Assembly: GCA_047632755.1 (NCBI GenBank) | Contig: JBLIDT010000014.1 | Coordinates: forward strand, 1-64,000 | Reading direction: 5' to 3' | Source of the DNA: JAKVAV01 sp047632755 | Lineage (GTDB): Bacteria > Bacteroidota > Bacteroidia > Flavobacteriales_D > Cryomorphaceae | Length of the DNA stretch: 64,000 nucleotides | Shown here: positions 52,155 to 61,019 of the stretch, one piece after another | How the letters are laid out: the number at the start of each line of letters is the position of its first letter | Position numbering within the stretch: the stretch's first letter is position 1 | Position numbers and translations under genes: made by a program | Notes under the pieces: model-generated | Told to the model about the DNA's origin: nothing | Database searches by the model: none | What the model saw: only the letters and a program-made list of their open reading frames with translations

Positions 52155-53244
52155 GGATTTATTTGAACAGCAAATAGGAGAGACTCTGCGAAAAGCAGAA
52201 TCAACTCCACCTGCAGGCGCTTGGGAGCTTATTAAGTCCCAAATTGCTGTGCCTTACACACCACCCTTCAAATTCCCCATGTGGACAGTGGTAGCTGTGT
52301 CAGCCATTTTATTAGGTGGTATGGCATTGAGCGATCAGTACCAAAATGAAATAGTTACCACTTCAGTAGTGGCCAATGTTGATGCGGAAGAAGGAAATGT
52401 TGAAATTTCTGCTGCTCCAATTAAGGCGCAGGTTGAAGAAGCCCCAACTGATGAAGGTTCTCTAGAGATCCAAATCGTTGAAGAAGTAAATGAACTCGTA
52501 GCTTCTGAAGAGATCGGAGTCGCTGCTCTAGCGGAAAGTGTTGAGGGACTAACTGGTCACTCAAATTCTGAATCAACTACTTCGAATGAAGTAAGCGAAC
52601 AAATTGAAATTTCAGATAAGTCTCAATTGCCTTTGCAGATCCACGCTGGCCATCCATTAAATGCATTGGTGGATCAGATGCAAGTCGAAGCAGAAAAAAC
52701 CGAATCGAACATTCTTATACCAGAAACAACAGCTGAATTGAAACTGGCTATAGAAGGTGTAAAGACCTGCTATACGCCGTGTGAATTAACTCTAAGTGCA
52801 AAAGGCAACGCAGCTGAATACAGTTGGGATGCCGCTTCTTTTGGGCTGATGGAGGGCAAGAACTTAAAATTGACAATCAACGAACCGCAGAATTTGACCG
52901 TCTATGCTTTGGCCAAGTATGATGATGGCTCAGAGCGTTCATTGCCAAGAACAATAGAGGTAAAAGCTGGGTCTGAACTGTTCATACCAAATTCATTTAC
53001 ACCGAATGGTGACGGAGTGAACGATTCTTACTTGGTAATAGGGTCTGGTATTGAATCGTTTAGCTTGACCATCATTAATTCGAAGGGTAAAGTGATTTTC
53101 CAAACGTCTAACATCAATGAAGCTTGGAATTTTGAAGGCTCATCAAACGAATTGGATAATGAATTCTACACCGCGATTGTCCGTGCAGTTGGAATTGATG
53201 GTAAAGTAATATCTGCGAGCGAACGCTTGACAATCAATCCATAA
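52147..53244 (+). CDS. Putative anti-sigma factor with PKD-like and T9SS type B (CHU_C) C-terminal domains
   Basis: A 365-residue protein starting at GTG 52147, 8 bp inside the sigma gene. Residues 1-41 are cytoplasmic-type and include STPPAGAWELIKSQI, the same motif as the protein at 20077. A membrane helix follows (43-62, MWTVVAVSAILLGGMALS), then an acidic low-complexity linker (65-200), a PKD-like domain (CYTPCELTLSAKGNAAEYSW) and a gliding-type C-terminal domain starting FIPNSFTPNGDGVNDSYLV. The last domain is normally a T9SS export signal on secreted proteins. Its presence on a protein held in the inner membrane is unexpected. Its 3' end overlaps the convergent DUF3810 gene by 11 bp. 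Confidence 0.8.
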   Translation: MNKDLFEQQIGETLRKAESTPPAGAWELIKSQIAVPYTPPFKFPMWTVVAVSAILLGGMALSDQYQNEIVTTSVVANVDAEEGNVEISAAPIKAQVEEAPTDEGSLEIQIVEEVNELVASEEIGVAALAESVEGLTGHSNSESTTSNEVSEQIEISDKSQLPLQIHAGHPLNALVDQMQVEAEKTESNILIPETTAELKLAIEGVKTCYTPCELTLSAKGNAAEYSWDAASFGLMEGKNLKLTINEPQNLTVYALAKYDDGSERSLPRTIEVKAGSELFIPNSFTPNGDGVNDSYLVIGSGIESFSLTIINSKGKVIFQTSNINEAWNFEGSSNELDNEFYTAIVRAVGIDGKVISASERLTINP

Positions 53245-54301
53245 TCGGATTGGCATACCGCAAATACAATCCTACAAAAGCATCATAATCGTCTGTGCCG
53301 CCTTCGACGCCTTGAATTTTTAAGTAGCTGTCGTTTACAGCTTCCGAAAGCTCAGGAAAGTAAGGAGGACTATCGTTCATTCTTCGCCAAATGGCTAAGC
53401 GATCAATTTGAAGTGCGATGGGAATGGCTTCCGCTAAAATCGCGCAATCGTCTTCTTCCAGTTTTCGATTGACTTCTCCAGCTACGTATCTCCAAAGAGA
53501 ATAAGCTGCAGAATATTCCCAGATTGAACTCCCTGAATTGACCAGCGACAAGTAAGCCACCAAATTGGCCTCGCCCTCACTTGTGATTCCGTAGGCATGA
53601 GCCATCTCGTGAGCAGCTGTGAAAGCTGTCGTCAGCACTCCAGCATCCGATTCCACATTGGCTTCACCGGTGAATGGGTTGTAGATGCCTCTAATCCCTA
53701 CTCGTCTGAGCGCCCCTGCGGGCTTAACTCGTCGCAACTTTACATTTGTATCAATGGGATATCCCAATTCGCCTAGAACGCTCTTAACCGCGTCGTTCAG
53801 CTCTTGGTAATTGATTTCCACTTCCAAATCTTCCACTGAGCTAGAATCAGTGGGTAGCTTAATCACTTTCCTCTTTTCAGTGGCCTTCTCCATACTGAAT
53901 AGGTAGAGTTTGGCAACGTCGTATTGATTGTCGTTTTCTGCCAGCGACATCCGATCAGCTAAGCTAGGGCCTACGTAATTATAGCCCCACAACAATAGAA
54001 ACAGTCCGATCAGCCCACCGCAGAAATTGAGTAAGCGCCTGCCGAAGCTGAACCACTTCTTTTTGACTTTTGATTTTGGCATTCGCCAAATGAGCCAAAA
54101 TATGACAATACCGATCAAAAAATAATACCCCGAGAAGGGAAGTGCCGCTCCAGCGGGGTATTGAATTTTTCTGATGAGGGGAAAGATTCCCTCGAAATAA
54201 ACCAGCTCAAACACTTCTGGAAATACCGAGAAGACTAGCCTCAAGGCTATGGCCAATGCAAGAAATATAAGGCCTCCAAAACGTCTGAACGTCTTTGTCA
54301 T
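53234..54301 (-). CDS. DUF3810 family membrane metallopeptidase-like protein
   Basis: A 355-residue protein with three N-terminal helices (about 10-27, 58-73 and 94-112) and a soluble domain with the zinc motif HEMAH at 231-235 followed by EGEANLVAYL, which supplies the third ligand (the E-x-x-A pattern of gluzincins). This is the DUF3810 arrangement, found mainly in Bacteroidota and Firmicutes, and substrates are unknown. Its ATG overlaps the stop of the upstream prolyl oligopeptidase by 4 bp, so the two are translationally coupled. Confidence 0.85.
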   Translation of the reverse strand: MTKTFRRFGGLIFLALAIALRLVFSVFPEVFELVYFEGIFPLIRKIQYPAGAALPFSGYYFLIGIVIFWLIWRMPKSKVKKKWFSFGRRLLNFCGGLIGLFLLLWGYNYVGPSLADRMSLAENDNQYDVAKLYLFSMEKATEKRKVIKLPTDSSSVEDLEVEINYQELNDAVKSVLGELGYPIDTNVKLRRVKPAGALRRVGIRGIYNPFTGEANVESDAGVLTTAFTAAHEMAHAYGITSEGEANLVAYLSLVNSGSSIWEYSAAYSLWRYVAGEVNRKLEEDDCAILAEAIPIALQIDRLAIWRRMNDSPPYFPELSEAVNDSYLKIQGVEGGTDDYDAFVGLYLRYANPIMD

Positions 54302-56427
54302 TTTTCGACGGGGGAAGTATTGCCCAATTCTGTTATTCCCATCTCATACAGTGTAAAGGCCCAAACGTCTGCTTGTTCTTCGATCACTTTAGCCATTGGT
54401 TTTCCAGCGCCATGTCCTGCATCAGTTTCCACTCTTATAAAGACAGGGTTATCTCCTGTATGAGCTTCTTGAAGCCTTGCTGCAAACTTGAACGAATGCG
54501 CTGGCACGACTCGGTCATCGTGATCGCCAGTCGTTACCATAGTCGACGGATAGGCTGTGCCTTCCTTCAAGTTATGAAGTGGTGAATAAGCATATAGAGC
54601 ATCAAATTCTTCCTTGGAAGCTTCAGATGATCCGTATTCGGGAATCCATCCTTTGCCCACAGTGAACTTTTGGAAACGCAACATATCCATTACACCTACG
54701 GCAGGAAGTGCTACCGCAAATAGATTAGGTCGTTGAGTCATTGCGGCTCCCACTAGAAGTCCTCCGTTGGATCCACCTCTAATGGCCAGCTTCTCTGACG
54801 ACGTATAATTTTTTGAGATCAAATATTCCGCTGCAGCGATAAAATCGTCAAAGACATTCTGTTTGTCTAATTTCATTCCTTGCTTGTGCCATTCTTCACC
54901 AAACTCTCCGCCACCGCGAAGGTTTGCCAAGACATAGATGCCGCCATTTTCCAGGAAGAAGATATTGGAAACGCTGAAAGTAGGACTCAGGCTAATGTTA
55001 AACCCACCGTAGCCATAGAGCAATGTTGGGTTGTTGCCATTCATCTCAATTCCCTTTTTGTGAACGATGAACATCGGCACCTCTGTTCCATCCTTGCTTT
55101 TAAACTTTACTTGCTTCGAGGTGTATTCTTCGGGATCAAACTTCAGATCGGGTTTATTGAATAGTGTTGACTCTCCCGTTTCGAGGTCGAGCTCAAAAAT
55201 AGTGGGAGGGTAGGTGAACGAATAAAAGGAGTAGAACACCTTCGAGTCTTCCATTTTTCCTGAAAAGCCCGATGCTGAGCCTGGCGCGGGGAATTCGATT
55301 TCGCGAATCGTATTTCCTGCATAGTCCATTTGAAAAACTTGGGAAGTTGCACTCTTGAGGTACTCGGGAAAGAGGTAGCTACCCGCGGTGGTTACATTCA
55401 CTAATGTCTCTTCTCGCTCGGGAGCGAGATCTTTCCAATTCTCCAATTCGAAATTGTTTGGATCAACGGAGACCACTCGGTAGTTTGGCGCATCGATATC
55501 AGTTAGGGCAATGAATTTCCCATCCTTGTGATCGATAATCGTGGTTTTATTGGTAAAGCCTTCTCTCACCTTCGTGAGCTCACCATCGGTTTCGAGGTTT
55601 TTGAACAGCAGTTCAAAACCATCGGTTCCTGCAGCCGCGTACATCACCAAGTATTTATCGTCCTCCGTTACGTCGCACCAGTGGTACAAGTCGGGGTTCT
55701 CGTCATCGCGGTAGAAGAGTTCATCTTCGCTTTGAGGGGTGCCGATTTTGTGGTAATAAATGCTGTGAAGCTTGTTATCAGCGCTCAACTCCGTTCCTGG
55801 CGCTGGGGCAGGGTAGCGGCTGTAATAGAATCCATCTTTGAACCAGCCTGCTCCCGAAAACTTGACCCATTCGAGTTCGTCTTCCAAATCGGTATTCGTT
55901 TCAATCTCACGAATGTAGATCTTGCTCCAGTCCGATCCGCCTTCAGACTTGGTGTAGGCCATGTACTTATGGTCAGCCGATGCGCCAATAAGGTTTACGC
56001 TCACTGTTCCACTTTCTGATAAAGCATTAGGGTCGATAAAGACTTCAGGTTCGCCGTCTTTTCCTTTCTGGAAATAGATGACCGCTTGATTCTGTAGACC
56101 GTCGTTTTTGTAGAAAAAGTAATATTCACCTGCTCTAAAAGGCGAAGAAAGTTTAGGGTAGTTGATCAATTCGGTGAGTCGATCTTCTATTTGCTGTCGG
56201 TAGGGAATCTTTTCTAGATAGGCTTGAGTGACCATATTTTGAGCCTTGACCCAAGCCTCGGTATCGGCAGCAGTATCGTTTTCGAGCCAGCGGTAGGGAT
56301 CTGCCACCGTCGTTCCAAAATACACGTTTGAGGTATCTACTTTTTTTGTCTCGGGATATTCCATAGGAGTTTCAGTGCTACAAGCTGCTAGAACGCCTGT
56401 CAATACGATTAGGGTTGATCTTTTCAT
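54298..56427 (-). CDS. Prolyl oligopeptidase family serine peptidase (S9A), lipoprotein
   Basis: A 709-residue S9A peptidase. The lipobox is VLAAC (Cys16), so it is envelope-bound. The beta-propeller domain covers about 90-430, and the alpha/beta-hydrolase part includes TLLYGYGGFNISLSP. The catalytic triad is Ser553 in RGGSNGGLLVG, Asp638 in GDHDDRVVPAHS and His672 in DAGHGAGKP. It cleaves short peptides after proline and probably works with the many other envelope peptidases in this window. A -7 box lies 20 bp upstream, and the downstream DUF3810 gene is coupled. Confidence 0.94.
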   Translation of the reverse strand: MKRSTLIVLTGVLAACSTETPMEYPETKKVDTSNVYFGTTVADPYRWLENDTAADTEAWVKAQNMVTQAYLEKIPYRQQIEDRLTELINYPKLSSPFRAGEYYFFYKNDGLQNQAVIYFQKGKDGEPEVFIDPNALSESGTVSVNLIGASADHKYMAYTKSEGGSDWSKIYIREIETNTDLEDELEWVKFSGAGWFKDGFYYSRYPAPAPGTELSADNKLHSIYYHKIGTPQSEDELFYRDDENPDLYHWCDVTEDDKYLVMYAAAGTDGFELLFKNLETDGELTKVREGFTNKTTIIDHKDGKFIALTDIDAPNYRVVSVDPNNFELENWKDLAPEREETLVNVTTAGSYLFPEYLKSATSQVFQMDYAGNTIREIEFPAPGSASGFSGKMEDSKVFYSFYSFTYPPTIFELDLETGESTLFNKPDLKFDPEEYTSKQVKFKSKDGTEVPMFIVHKKGIEMNGNNPTLLYGYGGFNISLSPTFSVSNIFFLENGGIYVLANLRGGGEFGEEWHKQGMKLDKQNVFDDFIAAAEYLISKNYTSSEKLAIRGGSNGGLLVGAAMTQRPNLFAVALPAVGVMDMLRFQKFTVGKGWIPEYGSSEASKEEFDALYAYSPLHNLKEGTAYPSTMVTTGDHDDRVVPAHSFKFAARLQEAHTGDNPVFIRVETDAGHGAGKPMAKVIEEQADVWAFTLYEMGITELGNTSPVEK

Positions 56428-56447
56428 TTTCTGAGAGGATATAAGTG

Positions 56448-56455
56448 CAAAAGTA
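56448..56455 (-). promoter_or_regulatory. Candidate -7 box of the prolyl oligopeptidase gene
   Basis: TACTTTTG on the minus strand fits TAnnTTTG, 20 bases before the ATG at 56427. Confidence 0.45.
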
Positions 56456-56484
56456 AGGGTTGCGATCAGATTTGATTTTCAGGC

Positions 56485-56514
56485 ATAAAAAAAGGGACGA
56501 TAACCGCATCCCTT
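56485..56514 (-). terminator. Rho-independent terminator after the small TPR gene
   Basis: AAGGGA (56492-56497) pairs with TCCCTT (56509-56514), and on the minus strand it is followed by TTTTTTT. It separates the TPR gene from the downstream prolyl oligopeptidase promoter. Confidence 0.75.
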
Positions 56515-56542
56515 ATTAATGATTTACTCTATTTTTCTCTGT

Positions 56543-56878
56543 CTACCAGGCCTCACCATCGTCTTCGTCCAATATCAATAGCGCCTCAGAAAGCTCTCCG
56601 AGTGTTTTGATATCGTTCTTCACTTTTGCTAGCTCTCTTCCTCTTTTGTAGAAGACAACCGCTTCGGGAGTCTTGTTCTTCTCTTCTAGTAGTTTTCCCA
56701 ACTGGTAGTATGTGGGAAGGTAGTCGGGATCGTTATCGATGATTTTGCGGAAAAAGGAAATTGCCTTCGCCGTTTTGTTCTCCTTCTTGTATTCCAAGGC
56801 CGCCGCGTAGTTTAGAAAAGTATCGTTGGGATTCTTCTCCAGCATCTCATTTATCAACTCCATTCGATTGTGACCCAT
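56543..56878 (-). CDS. Small tetratricopeptide-repeat protein
   Basis: A 111-residue cytoplasmic protein made of about two and a half TPR units: NDTFLNYAAALEYKKENKTA, then ISFFRKIIDNDPDYLPTYYQ, LGKLLEEKNKTPEAVVFYKR. There is no signal or membrane segment, and the C-terminus is acidic. TPRs mediate protein contacts and no partner is evident. It is followed by a terminator and separated from miaA by 123 bp of sequence without features. Confidence 0.75.
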   Translation of the reverse strand: MGHNRMELINEMLEKNPNDTFLNYAAALEYKKENKTAKAISFFRKIIDNDPDYLPTYYQLGKLLEEKNKTPEAVVFYKRGRELAKVKNDIKTLGELSEALLILDEDDGEAW

Positions 56879-57001
56879 GCTTATATTTTGATTTAACAGT
56901 GATTCGTAGGATCGGTAAAATTAAAGCCTTTCCCCAGCTTCCCATAGCCGTGGGTTGCCAAAATTTGTGAAGTTTTCAACTGCTTTTTAGAGGCAAGAGG
57001 T

Positions 57002-57925
57002 CTAACGATCAGGTATCTGACTATGCAGGTGTCGTTTTACATCCTCGACTTGGTCAGGATGGAACCACTTTATGCCGTCGATCTTTCTGAACCAAGTCAA
57101 TTGTCGCTTTGCGTAATGTCGGCTGTTTCTTTTGATCAATCGTATGGCTTCATCAAGGTCATACCCGCCATCAAAAAGACTGAATAGTTCTTTGTAGCCA
57201 ACCGTTTTAAGTGGAGCTGAATTTCTATGCGAAAGAAGAGATTTGGCTTCAGCCTCTAGGCCGTTCTTTATCATTTGATCTACTCGGAGATCTATTCTTT
57301 CGTAGAGCTCAACTCTTTCGGGAGTGATGCCAATCCAGATGGGTTCGAAGTCCTTGGGGCTTTTTTTCTGATCTCTCAATTCGGCCAGACTCTTTCCGCT
57401 AAGCTCGACTAGCTCGATCGCTCTCATTACTCGAACTTGATTTTTGTGGTCAATTCTTTTTATGGCATCGAGATCAGCCTTGCCAAGTCTTTCTAAAAGC
57501 GATTGAATGCCTTCACTTTCAAATTGCGCGATGAGCTCGCTTCTAAGTCTGTCGCTAGAGGGTAAATCGTCCAATCCTTCCATTAAGGAGCGAACAAAAA
57601 GACCTGAGCCTCCCACGACGATTGGTAACTTGTCTTTACCGAGAACTTCTAAGATTTTCCGTTCCCCTTGTCTTTCGAATTCCCCAGCAGTAATTGGGTT
57701 TTCGATGCTACAATGATCGACGAAGTGGTGAGGTACTCCGTGCATTTCAGCGCGAGTAGGTTTTGCCGTACCAATGGACATTTCGGTGTAAAACTGTCGG
57801 GAGTCGGCCGAAATTACTTCACCATTTAGGGATTGGCTGAGCGCAATTCCAACAGAAGTTTTTCCTGCTGCCGTGGGCCCGCAGATCACGGGTATTTGAG
57901 GTTTAGATGATTTCGTCGTAGTCAT
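57002..57925 (-). CDS. miaA: tRNA dimethylallyltransferase MiaA
   Basis: A 307-residue enzyme that adds the dimethylallyl group to A37 of tRNAs reading UNN codons. The P-loop is VICGPTAAGKTSVGIAL, followed by NGEVISADSRQFYTEMSIGT and the catalytic AKPTRAEMHGVPHHFVDH, with PIVVGGSGLFVRSLMEG and the C-terminal RNSRHYAKRQLTWFRK. It complements mtaB (another tRNA A37 modifier) in the window. Its start lies inside the 3' end of the upstream gene (23-bp overlap). Confidence 0.96.
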   Translation of the reverse strand: MTTTKSSKPQIPVICGPTAAGKTSVGIALSQSLNGEVISADSRQFYTEMSIGTAKPTRAEMHGVPHHFVDHCSIENPITAGEFERQGERKILEVLGKDKLPIVVGGSGLFVRSLMEGLDDLPSSDRLRSELIAQFESEGIQSLLERLGKADLDAIKRIDHKNQVRVMRAIELVELSGKSLAELRDQKKSPKDFEPIWIGITPERVELYERIDLRVDQMIKNGLEAEAKSLLSHRNSAPLKTVGYKELFSLFDGGYDLDEAIRLIKRNSRHYAKRQLTWFRKIDGIKWFHPDQVEDVKRHLHSQIPDR

Positions 57926-58427
57926 CTATATTTTCGAATCCTTCTTCTTCTTCAAAATCGTCGTCAAAGTCTCCGTCAAAATCTATCTGAAATGACTCCA
58001 CCAATTCTTTCGAGCTCTCGTTGGGTGCATCGCCCACCGTCAAAATCACGAGAGGATAGGTTTGATCTGCTTCTGGCTCTGAGATGTTTACGAGTTCGAC
58101 AAAGAAAATCCACATTCTCATGAAATCGTAGAGGTAGAGGAGTTTTTGGCCTGGCTCAAAAACCATTTCATGGAGTGGTGTATCCTTCATGGTTTTAATG
58201 CCCTCAGCTCCCATTCCCTCCATATCCATCTGGGTTATTTCTTCCCCTTTGTCCCAGTCTTCATTGCTCATGTAGAAGGAGGCTATCTCATCGCCCGAAA
58301 ATTCGAATGCTTTGACAACAGCGAGATGAAGGTCTTCAAAACTATCGGAACTCATTATTTCGATATCACGAAAAGCCTCTTCGGCTTGGTCTACTAGAAC
58401 TCTGAAATGAAAAATATTATTGGTCAT
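57903..58427 (-). CDS. PRiA4b ORF-3 / IS1096-TnpR-like family protein
   Basis: A 174-residue cytoplasmic protein with HFRVLVDQAEEAFRDIEIMS, FEDLHLAVVKAFEFSGDEIA, SFYMSNEDWDKGEEI and LLYLYDFMRMWIFFVELVNI, the pattern of the family named after a plasmid pRiA4b ORF and an IS1096 passenger gene. The C-terminal 30 residues are almost all Asp and Glu. No transposase or repeats are nearby, so this is a chromosomal house gene, not part of an insertion sequence. It overlaps miaA by 23 bp. Function unknown. A -7 box ends seven bases before its ATG. Confidence 0.8.
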   Translation of the reverse strand: MTNNIFHFRVLVDQAEEAFRDIEIMSSDSFEDLHLAVVKAFEFSGDEIASFYMSNEDWDKGEEITQMDMEGMGAEGIKTMKDTPLHEMVFEPGQKLLYLYDFMRMWIFFVELVNISEPEADQTYPLVILTVGDAPNESSKELVESFQIDFDGDFDDDFEEEEGFENIDDYDEII

Positions 58428-58434
58428 GAGGCAA

Positions 58435-58442
58435 CAAATTTA
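58435..58442 (-). promoter_or_regulatory. Candidate -7 box of the PRiA4b-like/miaA operon
   Basis: TAAATTTG on the minus strand ends seven bases before the ATG at 58427, again suggesting a leaderless transcript. Confidence 0.45.
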
Positions 58443-58468
58443 CGCAATACTAAAGAGCTATTGAAGCT

Positions 58469-59281
58469 CTAAAAGTTCAAGCTTATCCCATTTTCGATGG
58501 AATAGATGAATTTGGTGATGGGTACGATCGGACGATCTTCGTATGCAAGTCGAAGCCCTGTTTTAAAAGATATTCTCGTGTTTATTCGAAAGTTGAGGTT
58601 CGTGCTGTTGGTAAATCTATTTCTAGTCGCTTCAATGTCGTCGTCGTACCCCACTTGGTAGTATACGATGGTATTTATATCTACGTGATCACCTATGGAC
58701 CAGCGCACGATCACGTTGGAACTCAGCTTCAAAAAGCTTACTTCTACGTCTTCTTGATCAACAGGAGATACCCAACTCTCGAATTCATACATCGGCCCTG
58801 ATCCAAACGTTAGCATAAACTTGGGTTTTCGGATGGCATTCCAGCGAAAGGCTCCACCTCCGATGAGGCGATCGCTTAATCCTCTGAAATCATCGTATTG
58901 GGCCTGTGCGAATAGTTCAGGACTGAATCTCGTTCTGAAATTGAAGGTGCTTCGGATGTGAACGTTTCCATTGTTGAGAATCTTGCTGGAATTATTCTCA
59001 ACGTAAGAGACTTCTCCTAGCAGCATGTAAAAATTCTTGCCTGGGGCATAGATGGCACTTATTTCGGAGCCAAGAGCGATAAACTCAGCGCGGTCTTCTT
59101 CTGTTGCGCTGCGGTTGTAGAGATCAAAGTTTGCTTCAAGTTTAAGCCGGAAGGGATTCTCCCGGCTTAAACTATCCAGCCTAAACTTTTCGATGTTCAT
59201 GATTTGCCCTTGCAACTTTGACGATCCAAGGAAAATCAGAACGAATACGGACAGAATTTTTCCGCAGGTGCGGATGGTCAT
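58469..59281 (-). CDS. DUF481-like outer-membrane protein
   Basis: A 270-residue exported protein (signal 1-25, ending LQGQ) with alternating beta strands of a barrel. The segments SSKILNNGNVHIRSTFNFRT and ELFAQAQYDDFRGLSDRLIG with GGGAFRWNAI resemble the DUF481 (YdiY-type) family, in which a nascent barrel ends in an aromatic residue (here ISLNF). Function unknown. It starts seven bases after the stop of the next gene upstream and is probably cotranscribed with it. Confidence 0.7.
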   Translation of the reverse strand: MTIRTCGKILSVFVLIFLGSSKLQGQIMNIEKFRLDSLSRENPFRLKLEANFDLYNRSATEEDRAEFIALGSEISAIYAPGKNFYMLLGEVSYVENNSSKILNNGNVHIRSTFNFRTRFSPELFAQAQYDDFRGLSDRLIGGGAFRWNAIRKPKFMLTFGSGPMYEFESWVSPVDQEDVEVSFLKLSSNVIVRWSIGDHVDINTIVYYQVGYDDDIEATRNRFTNSTNLNFRINTRISFKTGLRLAYEDRPIVPITKFIYSIENGISLNF

Positions 59282-59288
59282 AGATGCC

Positions 59289-60200
59289 TTAGTTCGAAAT
59301 GGTGATATTATTTATCATTTCGATAGGAATGGTCATTCCATCGGGCATTTGAGCGTTAGGAGCCAATGTGATGCTACCTACGATATCGTCTTGAAGCATT
59401 CCTGAGGTGACCCAACCAGAAGCTACATCAACATTCAATGTTCCATTGCGCTCTCCTTCATAATACTGAGTAGCCTCCATTCCTTGCATCTCGGTGCTGG
59501 CATTATTTGGATCTGTTTCCAAATTCGCTTGAACATCTACAACAGCCATTCCATCATCTACTGATTTCAAAGTGTAAGTTGTAATTGCAATAATGGGTAG
59601 TCCAGTAGACGTGAACTGTTCTTTAGTCCAAGAATCACCAACTTTCACTCCCTTTTCAGGAAAAATATCAGTGGTTAATTCCAAGTTTTTCGCAAGACCA
59701 TCGTCGCCAAAACTCCCTGCAATCTGTGCTGCCATTGCGGGGCCTCCAGGCATGTCAGCAGTCGCTTCTTTGACCATTTCTTCGAGACCCATCACTTCTT
59801 CTACCATTCCTTTTTCGGTAATCTTAGCGTCAAATTTCTTGTTAGTCAAACTTGCCAAAACTGCAGACATCGGGTCAACGGTTTCAAGAGAAGAAGTGTC
59901 CGAAGAAAATGCTTGAGTCTGTCCCATTCCAGTCATAGACATACCTACATCACCGTACCAGATTTTGTAAGTATCTGTTTTGCCATTGTCTTCTGCCAAT
60001 TCCATGAATGTAGTTGAAGTAGCCGTAGTAATGATTTCCATAACTTGGCCCATCATGGTTTGCTTTGTAATATTTGCCACTTCAGTTTTCTGAGTGTATT
60101 CTTTTCCTTTTTCAAGGTTCAGTTTCATGTCCACTTTTTGTGCTAGGACGATCGATGGAGCTATAAGAGCTAATCCAATAAAGGCTGTCGAAAATTTCAT
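59289..60200 (-). CDS. Secreted DUF6263-like protein
   Basis: A 303-residue exported protein with signal peptide 1-20 (ending VLAQK). The body has VDMKLNLEKGKEYTQKTEVA, a middle section rich in Met and Gly (ADMPGGPAMAAQIAGSFGDD) and ending KGVKVGDSWTKEQF and ATQYYEGERNGTLNVDVASG, the pattern I associate with DUF6263, a periplasmic Bacteroidota family of unknown role. Two-gene unit with the DUF481-like barrel. Confidence 0.65.
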   Translation of the reverse strand: MKFSTAFIGLALIAPSIVLAQKVDMKLNLEKGKEYTQKTEVANITKQTMMGQVMEIITTATSTTFMELAEDNGKTDTYKIWYGDVGMSMTGMGQTQAFSSDTSSLETVDPMSAVLASLTNKKFDAKITEKGMVEEVMGLEEMVKEATADMPGGPAMAAQIAGSFGDDGLAKNLELTTDIFPEKGVKVGDSWTKEQFTSTGLPIIAITTYTLKSVDDGMAVVDVQANLETDPNNASTEMQGMEATQYYEGERNGTLNVDVASGWVTSGMLQDDIVGSITLAPNAQMPDGMTIPIEMINNITISN

Positions 60201-60364
60201 TGTCTATTTATTTGAGAGCAAAGAACGCAATAATTCAGCCACGATTGAATTGGCTCATCCAATTATTTGACCGCTTGTGTATTACTGGACAGCTCTTCTG
60301 GACTGCTGTTCTCAAACGTATTTCAGTTTGAAAAGCTACCCTTAAAGGAGAAGGTCTTGCGAGA

Positions 60365-60967
60365 CTATCTCGAAAAGCTTAGGCGCACACCTGCATTGAC
60401 TATGAATGTATTTTGCTTTATTTCATTGAAGTCTTCAAATACGCCTTCTCCCCCGTCATGAGTATTGGTCAAGCCAAATTCATACGCTACGTCAACAAAG
60501 AATATAGCTACGTCGAGACCAGCTCCTAGCTGTGCTCCCCATTGACTGGAATTCCAATTTACAGCATCGCTAATTTCTCCGTTATCATATTTAGTCGTGG
60601 TTAGAAACATAACGGAGGGCCCTGCGAAAAGTCTCAAATTTAATATCGGCTCAGTAGTTGGATCCACAAATCGATATCCGACTAAAATAGGAATGGTTAC
60701 TCCTTCAACAGTTTGATCGACGTTTACGTTTCCCGCCGAACTGAACTCAGTTGATCTTGAGAAATAGGCGATACCTGGATTCAAATGAAAACGGTTTCCG
60801 ATCATTACACTCGCACCTATTTGGCCACCCACTTTTGCTTGAGTGCTCGCTCCATCTGGAGAGTCGCTTACATTGCTAAAGTTCATCCCTAAAAAGGGAC
60901 GAATCTCAAGTTGGGCTTGTGCACTAAAAACGGATACAAGAAATGCGAAGGTGAAGAGGGCTCTCAT
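60365..60967 (-). CDS. Porin family outer-membrane beta-barrel protein
   Basis: The frame is open from 61120, inside the next gene, but the ATG at 60967 starts a signal peptide (MRALFTFAFLVSVFSAQAQ), giving 200 residues. The mature part is an eight-stranded barrel of the OMP_b-brl_2 type: LEIRPFLGMNFSNVSDSP, VGGQIGASVMIGNRFHLNPG, FVDVAYEFGLTNTHDGGEG and a final VNAGVRLSFSR. A small pore or a structural outer-membrane role is likely. A strong -7 box lies 15 bases before the ATG. Confidence 0.82.
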   Translation of the reverse strand: MRALFTFAFLVSVFSAQAQLEIRPFLGMNFSNVSDSPDGASTQAKVGGQIGASVMIGNRFHLNPGIAYFSRSTEFSSAGNVNVDQTVEGVTIPILVGYRFVDPTTEPILNLRLFAGPSVMFLTTTKYDNGEISDAVNWNSSQWGAQLGAGLDVAIFFVDVAYEFGLTNTHDGGEGVFEDFNEIKQNTFIVNAGVRLSFSR

Positions 60968-60982
60968 AATAATAATTTTATT

Positions 60983-60990
60983 CAAAGTTA
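60983..60990 (-). promoter_or_regulatory. Candidate promoter of the porin-like gene
   Basis: TAACTTTG on the minus strand fits TAnnTTTG. A TTG (plus-strand CAA at 61012-61014) lies 21 bases further upstream as possible -33 element. Confidence 0.5.
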
Positions 60991-61019
60991 TTGGTTTCAA
61001 CGAGAGTCTCACAATAATT

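Noticed and set aside
57903..58427. Insertion-sequence remnant because of the IS1096-passenger-like family
   Set aside because: No transposase, terminal repeats or target duplications are visible, and the gene is embedded in an operon with miaA.
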